Shown here one piece after another: positions 5,909-12,257 of a stretch of 13,226 bases of DNA. A program made the position numbers and the translations under genes. This stretch comes from CAVPGH01 sp046726955 (GTDB lineage: Bacteria > Acidobacteriota > Vicinamibacteria > Fen-336), in contig JBKPBQ010000104.1 in assembly GCA_046726955.1 (NCBI GenBank), positions 1 to 13,226 of the forward strand, given 5' to 3'. The notes under the pieces were generated by a model. That model worked only from the letters and a program-made list of their open reading frames with translations. It ran no database searches and was not told where the DNA came from. Every line of letters starts with the position of its first letter. Within the stretch, counting starts at the first letter, position 1.

Positions 5909-7063
5909 TCAGGATGAGGCCCGGCGCCTCTGGCGCGCGGGAACAGCGTCGGCGAAGAGCGCCTCGCCCACCGCGCGCAGCCCGCGGAGGTCGTGCACGT
6001 CCTGGTCCATCTCGGGGACGAGGATGGGCCGCTCTCCGGTGTCCACCTCGAGCCGGCCGATCGTCTTGCGCTCCGCCCGGAAGAGCGTCTGCTGCTCGCG
6101 ATAGCACTCGAGGAGTCGCTCGGCCGTCTCCGGGTCGATGCGCGCGCGCGCACCGGTGGCGGCGACGGCGGCCGGGTCGGGGTGAACGCGGTTCACGACG
6201 AAGCCGAGGAAGGGCATCTTCTTCTCATCCAGCCGGCCGTGGAAGAACAGCACCTCGTCCAGGGCGGAGGGCGAGGGGCCGGCCACGAGCAGGAAACCGG
6301 AGCATGAGTCCCGGAGCAGGGCGTGCACGCGCGCGGCCCGCTCCTTGAAGCCATCGTACATCCCTCCGAAGGCGAGGAAGAACTCGGAGAGGTCCTGCAG
6401 GAACTGGAGCCCCAGGAAACGGTCGGCGAGCTTGAGGGCGATGGCCCCGGTGCGCGTCGCGACCTTCAGCGTGAGGCGGCCGGCCACGAAGTAGGGCTTC
6501 AGGAAGAAGCGGAGGATGCTCGTGTCGAGGAAGCTCATGAGCCGGTCGGGGGCTTCCAGGAAGTCCAGGGCGTGGCGGGTGGGCGGCGTGTCGAGGACGA
6601 CGAGGTCGAAGCGGTCGTCCTCCGACAGCTCCAGCAGCTTCTCCATCGCCATGTACTCGTGGCTGCCGGAGAGCGCGGCCGAGACGTGGCGGTAGAAGCG
6701 GTTCTCGAGGATGCGGCGTCGGGCCGCCTCGTCGGGCGCGTAGCGCGTCACGATGTCGTCGAAGGTGCTCTTGGTGTCGAGGACCATGGCGTGCAGGGAG
6801 CCCCCTCGAGCGGGTCCCATGCGCGCGATGTCCAGCAGCTTCGGTTTCCCGGAAAGCCTCTCGAGCCCCAGGCTCGTGGCCAGGCGGCGAGAGGGGTCGA
6901 TCGTGCAGACGAGGACGCGGCGTCCCGCGAGCGCCGCGCGCAGGCCGAGCGCGGCCGCCGTCGTCGTCTTGCCCACACCCCCGGACCCGCAGACCACGAG
7001 CACGCGGCGCTCCTGGAGCTCGCCGAGCAGGACCTCCGCGGGGCTTCGCTCGCGCCGCCGCAT
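5909..7063 (-). CDS. ArsA/Get3-family ATPase, Rv3680 (BagB)-like
   Basis: 384-aa soluble ATPase. The P-loop reads GSGGVGKT (residues 26-33): the family's first, signature lysine is Ser27, while Lys32 is kept. TIDPSRRLATSLGL (54-67) and VVLDTPPTRHALDFL are the switch I and II segments. GSLHAMVLDTKSTFDDIV, LENRFYRHVSAALSG and HEYMAMEKL resemble, from memory, Mycobacterium Rv3680 (BagB), which also lacks that lysine. The segment FFLKPYFVAGRLTLKVATR is hydrophobic enough to form a client groove. The start ATG overlaps the stop of the first ATPase by one base (TGATG) and has GGAGG 7 nt upstream inside that gene. Four cysteines are scattered and form no CxxC. Partner of the first ATPase is inferred from the paired order; function beyond ATP use is unproven. 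Confidence 0.92.
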   Translation of the reverse strand: MRRRERSPAEVLLGELQERRVLVVCGSGGVGKTTTAAALGLRAALAGRRVLVCTIDPSRRLATSLGLERLSGKPKLLDIARMGPARGGSLHAMVLDTKSTFDDIVTRYAPDEAARRRILENRFYRHVSAALSGSHEYMAMEKLLELSEDDRFDLVVLDTPPTRHALDFLEAPDRLMSFLDTSILRFFLKPYFVAGRLTLKVATRTGAIALKLADRFLGLQFLQDLSEFFLAFGGMYDGFKERAARVHALLRDSCSGFLLVAGPSPSALDEVLFFHGRLDEKKMPFLGFVVNRVHPDPAAVAATGARARIDPETAERLLECYREQQTLFRAERKTIGRLEVDTGERPILVPEMDQDVHDLRGLRAVGEALFADAVPARQRRRASS

Positions 7064-8016
7064 CAGGCGGCCTCCAGCCGCGACGCCAGGAGCCGCAGGT
7101 CCTGCTCGTCGAGGACCTCGCGGAAGAGGAACGGCAGACGGACGAGGGGAAGATCGATCGCGCGCTGCAGCCGGGCCTCGTAGAAGCGGGTGAGCTTGCG
7201 GCGGCGGATCTGGCGGCGGCCCGCGACGAGCGCGGCCGCGAGCGGGACGTCGCCGCGGAGCCGTCCCGCCGGGGCCTGCGCGGCGAGTCGCAGCACCTCC
7301 GCCTCCTCGGCCTCGCGAAATCGCCGCTCGTGGCAGCCGTTCAGGACCACGAGGGCAGGGGGCATCCGGAGGTCGTCCACCGCCTGCGCGTGGAACTGCA
7401 CGGCTTCGACGACCGCCATCTCCTCGGGCACGGCCACGATCACGAGCGCCGTCTTTTTCTCGTCGCGGAGCAGTCGGAGGATGCGCCGGGCGTTGTGGCC
7501 CACGGGCCCGATGGGCACGGCTTCCGAGGCGGCGATCGGCACCTTGAGGAGGGACAGCCCGTGGCCGGTGGCGGGAGCGTCGAGGACGATCAGGTCGTAG
7601 CGGGGACGCCGCGAGAAACGGTCGCGGGCCTCCTCGAGGACCATGACCTTCCCGAGGAGCATCAGGTCCTTGAGCCCCGGAGCCGCCGCGAAGAAGCGCG
7701 AATAGACCGGGCTCTCGAGGATGCGCCGGGAGAGCATGTCGATCCGGACCGTCTGCCGCACGTACTCGTCCATGACCGCGGTGGGATCGAGGTTGACGGT
7801 GTGGAGGCCGGGGATCGCCTCCCGCTCCCGCGTGCCCGCGGGCGGGCGGCCGAGGTAGCGCGCGGCCTCGAGGGGGGCCGACACCTCCACGAGGAGCACG
7901 CGCTTACCGCGGTCGCGGGCGGCGAGGGCGAGGGAAAGACCGACGACGCTCTTGCCGACGCCTCCCTTGCCGGACAGGACGACGACGCGCCGCTCCAGCA
8001 GCTCGTCCAGCACCAT
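7063..8016 (-). CDS. ArsA/Get3-family ATPase, Rv3679 (BagA)-like, first gene of the operon
   Basis: 317-aa soluble ATPase. The P-loop GKGGVGKS (residues 16-23) keeps both the signature Lys17 and Lys22. VLLVEVSAPLEAARYLG replaces the DPAH-type switch I, as in the Rv3679 class, and IVLDAPATGHGLSLL is switch II. FFAAAPGLKDLMLLGKV and VPIGPVGHNARRILRLLRD also recall Rv3679. The C-terminal RRRKLTRFYEARLQRAIDLP and LFREVLDEQDL are helical. Start: ATG 8016 is chosen; an in-frame GTG at 8034 overlaps the presumed -10 box TAGGCT, and longer versions run into the divergent glycosyltransferase. No Shine-Dalgarno is seen, so the mRNA may be leaderless. Its stop overlaps the next start (TGATG). Only one cysteine (NGCHERR). 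Probably forms a heteromer with the Rv3680-like protein. Confidence 0.92.
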   Translation of the reverse strand: MVLDELLERRVVVLSGKGGVGKSVVGLSLALAARDRGKRVLLVEVSAPLEAARYLGRPPAGTREREAIPGLHTVNLDPTAVMDEYVRQTVRIDMLSRRILESPVYSRFFAAAPGLKDLMLLGKVMVLEEARDRFSRRPRYDLIVLDAPATGHGLSLLKVPIAASEAVPIGPVGHNARRILRLLRDEKKTALVIVAVPEEMAVVEAVQFHAQAVDDLRMPPALVVLNGCHERRFREAEEAEVLRLAAQAPAGRLRGDVPLAAALVAGRRQIRRRKLTRFYEARLQRAIDLPLVRLPFLFREVLDEQDLRLLASRLEAA

Positions 8017-8024
8017 CGCGAGCG

Positions 8025-8030
8025 AGCCTA
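8025..8030 (-). promoter_or_regulatory. Putative -10 box (TAGGCT) of the ArsA-family operon
   Basis: TAGGCT on the minus strand ends 8 nt before the ATG at 8016; the same box at the same 8-nt distance precedes the GGDEF-EAL gene. The -35 is weak: TCGACG would need a short 15-nt spacer. A start near the ATG would give a leaderless mRNA. Confidence 0.4.
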
Positions 8031-8061
8031 ACACGCCTGTTTCCGCGTCGACCGGACGCGG

Positions 8062-8067
8062 TAGAAT
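8062..8067 (+). promoter_or_regulatory. Putative -10 box (TAGAAT) of the glycosyltransferase gene
   Basis: TAGAAT ends 11 nt before the ATG at 8079, with no Shine-Dalgarno between. The best -35 is TTTCCG (8040-8045) with 16 nt spacing, only three matches. It is divergent from the ATPase operon, whose start is 62 nt away, so both promoters share one short region. Confidence 0.4.
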
Positions 8068-8078
8068 GGCCGATCCCG

Positions 8079-8867
8079 ATGAGCGAGACGGCCGCACGGA
8101 CGGACGCTCCGAAAGCGGCGAGCCCGGACAAGGTCGTGATCGTCATGCCCGCCTACAACGCGGCGAAGACGCTCGAGGACACGTTCCGCGCCATTCCGCC
8201 CGGCTACTACGACGAGGTCGTGGTCGTGGACGACTTCAGCCGCGACGACACGGTGGCCCAGGCCCAGCGGCTCAACCTGAAGGCGATCCGGCACCCACAC
8301 AACGTCGGCTACGGCGGGAACCAGAAGACCTGCTACATGGAGGCGCTGCGCGATGGGGCGACGATCGTGGTCATGCTCCACCCCGACGGCCAGTACGATC
8401 CGGCGATCATCCCGGAGATGATCGCGCCCATCCGCGCGGGACGGGCGGACATGGTGCTGGGATCCCGGATGATGATCCCGGGGGGCGCGGCGCGCGGAGG
8501 CATGCCGCTCTGGAAGCGGATCGCCAACCGCTTCCTGACCTTCTGCGAGAACCTCGCGATGGGGCGGTCGTTCTCGGAGTGCCACACCGGCTATCGCGCC
8601 TACAGCCGCCGGTTCCTGGAAACGGTGCCGTTCCTGCGCAACTCCAACGGCTTCGTCTTCGACACCGAGGTGATCTTCCAGGCCGTCCACTTCGGCCTGC
8701 CCGTCATCGAGGTCCCGATATCGACGCGCTACTTCGACGACGCGTCCTCGGTAGGGTTCAAGGCGGGGGTCGTCTACGGGCTGGGGACGCTCAACACGGC
8801 GCTACGCTTCCGCCTGCACCGGTGGGGCCTCTGGTCCTGCGACAAGTTCGGCCCCGTGGGCCGCTGA
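8079..8867 (+). CDS. Glycosyltransferase family 2 (GT-A fold), dolichyl/polyprenyl-phosphate sugar transferase-like
   Basis: 262-aa cytoplasmic enzyme that would transfer a sugar from a nucleotide donor, possibly to a polyprenyl-phosphate carrier. Motifs: VVIVMPAYNAAKTLEDTF (residues 19-36), VVVVDDFSRDDT with D51-D52 binding the nucleotide, HNVGYGGNQ (74-81), and HPDGQYDP (101-108), the DxD-equivalent metal site; the same family often has DYQYDP here. GSRMMIPGG, then GYRAYSRRFLE and NGFVFDTEVIFQA, are the acceptor-side motifs usual for Dpm1/DPG-type members. There are no transmembrane helices, so it is the catalytic-domain-only form. The 16-residue N-terminal tail is Ala/Lys-rich and unlikely to be structural. 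It is divergent from the ATPase operon and convergent with the small gene at 8899; no pathway genes adjoin, so donor and acceptor are not assignable. Confidence 0.93.
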   Translation: MSETAARTDAPKAASPDKVVIVMPAYNAAKTLEDTFRAIPPGYYDEVVVVDDFSRDDTVAQAQRLNLKAIRHPHNVGYGGNQKTCYMEALRDGATIVVMLHPDGQYDPAIIPEMIAPIRAGRADMVLGSRMMIPGGAARGGMPLWKRIANRFLTFCENLAMGRSFSECHTGYRAYSRRFLETVPFLRNSNGFVFDTEVIFQAVHFGLPVIEVPISTRYFDDASSVGFKAGVVYGLGTLNTALRFRLHRWGLWSCDKFGPVGR

Positions 8868-8898
8868 GGGCGGTCCAAGGGCGTCGAGCAGAGCTGGA

Positions 8899-9141
8899 TC
8901 AGCGGCCGCGGAGGATCCTCGACCGGGCCACTCGCGCCTTCCCGAAGCTCCGGGTCTTGGCCGGCCGCGTTTCCATGAGCCAGGTGCCGCGGAAGAGAGG
9001 GTGCTCGGCCAGGCGATGCCACCCCAGGCTTTCGAGCTCCTGGGGAACAGGCATGCCGTGGGCGCCACTCTCGGAGGCCCACTGGAGGAGCAGGGCGCCC
9101 GAATCGCTCGTCGACGTCGCTTGCGCGGTCAGGCGTCTCAT
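8899..9141 (-). CDS. Hypothetical 80-aa protein
   Basis: Not recognised. The ATG at 9141 has a purine-rich GAGGGGGAG (9154-9146) 4 nt upstream, and a strong promoter lies further back at 9270-9243. Most codons end in G or C as in the neighbouring genes. The protein starts MRRLTAQATSTSDSGALLLQ, contains the possibly folded core PQELESLGWHRLAEHPLFRG, and ends in a basic tail rich in Arg (KARVARSRILRGR). No signal peptide, membrane segment or cysteine. A longer in-frame version starting 12 codons earlier (Met at 9177) would lack that ribosome site. It is convergent with the glycosyltransferase, 31 nt apart. The alternative is that the promoter makes a small RNA and this ORF is incidental. Confidence 0.55.
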   Translation of the reverse strand: MRRLTAQATSTSDSGALLLQWASESGAHGMPVPQELESLGWHRLAEHPLFRGTWLMETRPAKTRSFGKARVARSRILRGR

Positions 9142-9236
9142 CGTTCTCCCCCTCTGGCGGCTCCGGTTCGAGAGCACCAAGGCCGCCGGGTTGGTTCAGG
9201 CCAACCGGGGAGGAGGGACCCCCGGATCTTTATTGT
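9142..9236 (-). promoter_or_regulatory. Structured 5' leader with two mutually exclusive hairpins
   Basis: Read on the minus strand, the predicted leader of about 95 nt can form CCGGGG (9225-9220) with CCCCGG (9210-9205), loop 9 nt, or GGTTGG (9206-9201) with CCAACC (9194-9189), loop 6 nt. The second extends by CCGG pairing around one bulged C. Both use bases 9205-9206, so full versions exclude each other. No known riboswitch class is recognised. Confidence 0.4.
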
Positions 9237-9242
9237 ATAAGA

Positions 9243-9270
9243 AGTATACTCTCGCCCTCGGGTCTGTCAA
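9243..9270 (-). promoter_or_regulatory. Strong sigma70-type promoter upstream of the 80-aa gene
   Basis: On the minus strand TTGACA (9270-9265) and TATACT (9248-9243) are separated by 16 nt: a perfect -35 and a five-of-six -10. It lies in an AT-rich patch just downstream of the GGDEF-EAL stop and points toward the 80-aa gene. Transcription would start near 9236. Confidence 0.7.
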
Positions 9271-9279
9271 ATCTGGTTA

Positions 9280-9298
9280 CGAAGATCAGGGACCTTCG
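9280..9298 (-). terminator. Weak hairpin after the GGDEF-EAL stop codon
   Basis: CGAAG (9298-9294) pairs with CTTCG (9284-9280) around a 9-nt loop, beginning 2 nt after the stop of the receptor gene. Only short T runs follow (ATTT near 9274-9271), so terminator activity is doubtful. Confidence 0.25.
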
Positions 9299-9300
9299 CG

Positions 9301-12156
9301 TCAGCTGACCGGCAGGAGGGCTTCGAGGGGACGCTCCAGCATCCCCTCGACCTCCTCGGCGGGCAGGGCGACGCTCACGTAGTTTCCCTGGACGAAGTCG
9401 CACTGCCGCTCCTTGAGGAAGGCCAGCTGCTCCCGGGTCTCGACCCCCTCCGCAACCACGCGGAGATCCAGGGAGTGGGCCATCGCGATGACCGCGGTGG
9501 CGATGGCGGCATCCCCCGGATCGTGCGTGACGTCGCGGACGAACGACTGGTCGAGCTTGACCGTGTCCACCGGAAGCGTCTTGAGGTAGCTCAGGGACGA
9601 GTAGCCGGTCCCGAAATCGTCTAGCGAGATCCGGACCCCCAGGCTCCGCAAGGCGCGGAGGATCTCCACCGTCCGGGTCACATCGAGCATTGCCGTGCGC
9701 TCGGTGATCTCGATCTCCAGGGCGTCGGGACGGAGGCCCGTCTCCTGGAGACAGCGCATGATCTCGTTGACGAGGTCGGGTTGGCGGAACTGGCGGGCGG
9801 AGAGGTTGACCTCGACGCGCAGATGCCGGCGGCCCCGGTCGTGCCAGTCCCGCAGGTGATGACAGGCGGTCCGCATCACCCACGAGTCGATGGAGACGAT
9901 GAGCCCCGAGGACTCGGCGAGCGCGATGAACTTCTCGGCGCGGAGCAGCCCGTGCTTCGGGTGCTGCCAGCGCACGAGCGCCTCGGCGCCTCCCGCCTTC
10001 CAGCTCCGCAAGTCGAGCAGCGGCTGGTAGTGGACGACGAACTCGTCTTGCCCCAGGGCCTTCCGCAGTGCGCTCTCCATGTTGAGGTTCTCGATCGCCC
10101 GGTCGTTCATGGCCGGGGCGTAGAGGCGGTAGGTGTCGCGGCCCTCGTCCTTGACCTGTTGCATCGCAGTGTGCGCGTTGTTCAGCAAGGGCTCGGCGCC
10201 CGTGCCGTCGCTCGGGAAGAGGCTCGCCCCAAGGCTGGCCGTCACGAAGAGCTCCCGCTCGTCCACCGTCACCGGGTTGCGGAGAGCCTCCAGCAGCTTC
10301 CGAGCCACCCGCGCGGCGTCCTCCGCGTGCTCGACCTCGCGTACGAGGACCACGAACTCGTCGGCCCCGACCCGGGCCACCGTGTCGCCTTCCCGGATCG
10401 AGGCCTGCAGCCGCCCGCCCACGGTGCGCAGCAGCTCGTTGCCCACGGCGTGGCCCAGCGAGTCGTCCACGACGCCGAACCGGTCGAGGTCCAGGTAGAG
10501 CACCGCCAGCCTCTCTCCGGAGCGCCGGGCCTGGGCGAGGGCCATCTCCAGCCGGTCCAGAAAGAGCCGGCGGTTGGGTAAACCGGTGAGCGTGTCGCGG
10601 TAGGCGAGGGCGTCGCGCATCGTCCGGAAGTGGTGGGCGACGCTCTGGATCTCCTCGATCGGGTTCTTCTCGAGCTCGGCGAGCGGCTCGTTCCCCGGGA
10701 AGCGGCCGGCCGCGATGTCGCTCGTCGCCTCGTTCACGGCGAGCAGCGGCTCGGAGACCAGCTCGGCCAGCTTCGTCACCACCACGTAGAGGGCGAGCAG
10801 CATCGCCACGAGCAGGACGAGGATGCGATACGCGGAGGGCATCATCTCCGCGTAGAGGTGCGAGGCCGGCAGGTCCGCGAGGACGCTCCATCCCGAGGCG
10901 GCGAGGCGACGGGCGGCCGCGTAGTGTCGTTCGGACGCGTTCCCGGGCTCCCCGGAGGCGGCGCGGTACGAGAAGGACTGGGGCTCGGCCTGCCCGGGCA
11001 GCGTCTCCGGCACGACCCCGCGCAGCGAGGTGCCGGTGCCGAGGTGCGGGTCCCCGCTGGCGATGACTAGCAGCTCGGGGTCGAGGAGCGTCAGGCGGGG
11101 AAGCGCCGCCGCCGCGCAGGACGGGACGAGATCCGTGGGGCGGAGGCTCACGACGAGCGCGCCCCGGAAGGCGCCGTCCTGGCGAAGGATCGGCCGTCCC
11201 ATGAGGAGCGACGCCCCGGGCGCGCCGATGAGTGCCGAGTACGTCGTGCGTTGGCGAACCCGGATGCGCCCGAAGAGCGCCGCGTCGATCCGCGCGGCAG
11301 TGTCGTCGCGCGGCACGGCGCTCAGCAGCCGGCCCGCCGAGTCGACGAGCGCGACACCGCCGAACTCGGAGTGCTCCCGGGCGAAGGCGGCGAGCGGACC
11401 GATGGGGGAGGCGCTGCCCAGTGCGCGATCGATCTCGACGCCGTGGGCGAGAGCGTCGAGGGCGGCCTCGCGCCCGGCGAGGACCTCGCGGACGGCCGAC
11501 CGCCCCTCGGTCGCCGCCCGCTCCAGTCCCGCGTAGGCCTCGTCGATCTTCGCCTGGTAGGACGAGCGCGAGTAGAGCAGAGCGAGGAGAAGGGCGGGGA
11601 TCATCACCACGAACAGGATCTTGTTGAAGACGTATTGGCGGAGCGTCGCGGCGAAGATCGAGTCGCGGGCGGGAAGGATGCGCGAGACGAAGGGCAGGCG
11701 GAGCAGGCCCTCGGCGAGGAGCGCGTTCGCGATCCCGTTGAGCGTCTGCTGGATGAAGAGGAGCGTCAGGAGGTCGCGGCCGAGGCCGAGGAGCGTTCCG
11801 TGCAGCAGCAGGTCGAGGAGGCCGCCGGCGGTGAACCAGAATATCGCCACGGAGAATACGAGGCTGCCGAAGCGGCGGTAGAGGAGGCACGAGACCCAGG
11901 CCTCGAGCACGAAGAGAAGAGCAGCGGCGGCGGTCGACCCGTCCACTCGGCCCAACAGCGCGAGGAGAGAGAGTGTCGCGGCGAGGAGCCCGGGGCCGGT
12001 TCCCAGGCCCACGAAGGCGGCGAACACCGGAGCGGAGCCGAACAGGAACGGCGGGGTCTCGGCCGTCAGCAGGGGGACGGGAACCTGGTTGAGCCAGAGC
12101 CCGAGCACGCCGAGGAACACCGCGAGCCAATACCGGCTCCGGACAGGAGTTGGCAC
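9301..12156 (-). CDS. Membrane-bound GGDEF-EAL cyclic-di-GMP signalling receptor, probably a phosphodiesterase
   Basis: 951-aa inner-membrane protein. Order: about five N-terminal membrane helices (10-145, MASE-like), a helix near 178-196, an extracytoplasmic sensor (about 200-435, Cache-like, with GGVALVDSAGRLLSA), a second helix 441-461, a HAMP-like linker (462-515), GGDEF (about 518-675) and EAL (about 695-945). The GGDEF motif is GADEF (597-601), with an intact I-site R588-x2-D591. The guanine-binding Asn and Asp of the family are exchanged: D564 and N573. The EAL domain keeps E725-A-L, EVNLSA, EITE, DDFGTGYSS (846-), KLD, AEGVE and QG, so it should hydrolyse c-di-GMP while GGDEF probably only regulates. 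Start is GTG 12156; TTGCGG/TAGGCT precedes it, and no Shine-Dalgarno is seen. It is divergent from the DUF255 gene. Confidence 0.95.
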   Translation of the reverse strand: MPTPVRSRYWLAVFLGVLGLWLNQVPVPLLTAETPPFLFGSAPVFAAFVGLGTGPGLLAATLSLLALLGRVDGSTAAAALLFVLEAWVSCLLYRRFGSLVFSVAIFWFTAGGLLDLLLHGTLLGLGRDLLTLLFIQQTLNGIANALLAEGLLRLPFVSRILPARDSIFAATLRQYVFNKILFVVMIPALLLALLYSRSSYQAKIDEAYAGLERAATEGRSAVREVLAGREAALDALAHGVEIDRALGSASPIGPLAAFAREHSEFGGVALVDSAGRLLSAVPRDDTAARIDAALFGRIRVRQRTTYSALIGAPGASLLMGRPILRQDGAFRGALVVSLRPTDLVPSCAAAALPRLTLLDPELLVIASGDPHLGTGTSLRGVVPETLPGQAEPQSFSYRAASGEPGNASERHYAAARRLAASGWSVLADLPASHLYAEMMPSAYRILVLLVAMLLALYVVVTKLAELVSEPLLAVNEATSDIAAGRFPGNEPLAELEKNPIEEIQSVAHHFRTMRDALAYRDTLTGLPNRRLFLDRLEMALAQARRSGERLAVLYLDLDRFGVVDDSLGHAVGNELLRTVGGRLQASIREGDTVARVGADEFVVLVREVEHAEDAARVARKLLEALRNPVTVDERELFVTASLGASLFPSDGTGAEPLLNNAHTAMQQVKDEGRDTYRLYAPAMNDRAIENLNMESALRKALGQDEFVVHYQPLLDLRSWKAGGAEALVRWQHPKHGLLRAEKFIALAESSGLIVSIDSWVMRTACHHLRDWHDRGRRHLRVEVNLSARQFRQPDLVNEIMRCLQETGLRPDALEIEITERTAMLDVTRTVEILRALRSLGVRISLDDFGTGYSSLSYLKTLPVDTVKLDQSFVRDVTHDPGDAAIATAVIAMAHSLDLRVVAEGVETREQLAFLKERQCDFVQGNYVSVALPAEEVEGMLERPLEALLPVS

Positions 12157-12164
12157 GGTGGGAG

Positions 12165-12193
12165 AGCCTAACCTGGATCGTCTCTAACCGCAA
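12165..12193 (-). promoter_or_regulatory. Putative promoter of the GGDEF-EAL gene
   Basis: On the minus strand TTGCGG (12193-12188) and TAGGCT (12170-12165) are spaced by 17 nt; the -35 matches three of six positions (TTG) and the -10 fits TAnnnT. The box ends 8 nt before the GTG start, implying a leaderless message. Confidence 0.45.
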
Positions 12194-12233
12194 TTTGTAC
12201 CGAGCCGGCCAGGGCATGGAACGTGCTAACTGG

Positions 12234-12251
12234 TAGACTCCTTTACGGAGG
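12234..12251 (+). promoter_or_regulatory. -10 box and ribosome binding site of the DUF255 gene
   Basis: TAGACT (12234-12239) is a possible -10; no clear -35 is seen. GGAGG at 12247-12251 lies 6 nt before TTG 12258. An in-frame TAG at 12234 excludes any earlier start, so the ribosome site decides for TTG. Confidence 0.6.
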
Positions 12252-12257
12252 CGCACC

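Noticed and set aside
4830..6104. 424-codon open frame on the plus strand
   Set aside because: Antisense shadow of the third ATPase; His/Val/Glu-rich repeats reflect complementary codons, not a protein family.
3733..6153. 806-codon open frame on the minus strand
   Set aside because: It runs across the JAMM gene antisense and the third ATPase out of frame, with Arg/Gly/Pro-rich sequence and no motifs.
4722..8016. Arsenic resistance operon
   Set aside because: No arsB, arsD, arsR or arsC nearby, and the metalloid-binding cysteines of ArsA are absent from all three ATPases.
8017..8097. Longer start for the first ATPase
   Set aside because: It would overlap the divergent glycosyltransferase start and both -10 boxes; the added residues match nothing in the family.
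8774..9082. 102-codon minus-strand frame between glycosyltransferase and receptor
   Set aside because: It overlaps the glycosyltransferase end antisense, has no ribosome site, and its Pro/Arg-rich sequence is less protein-like than the 80-aa frame at 8899-9141.
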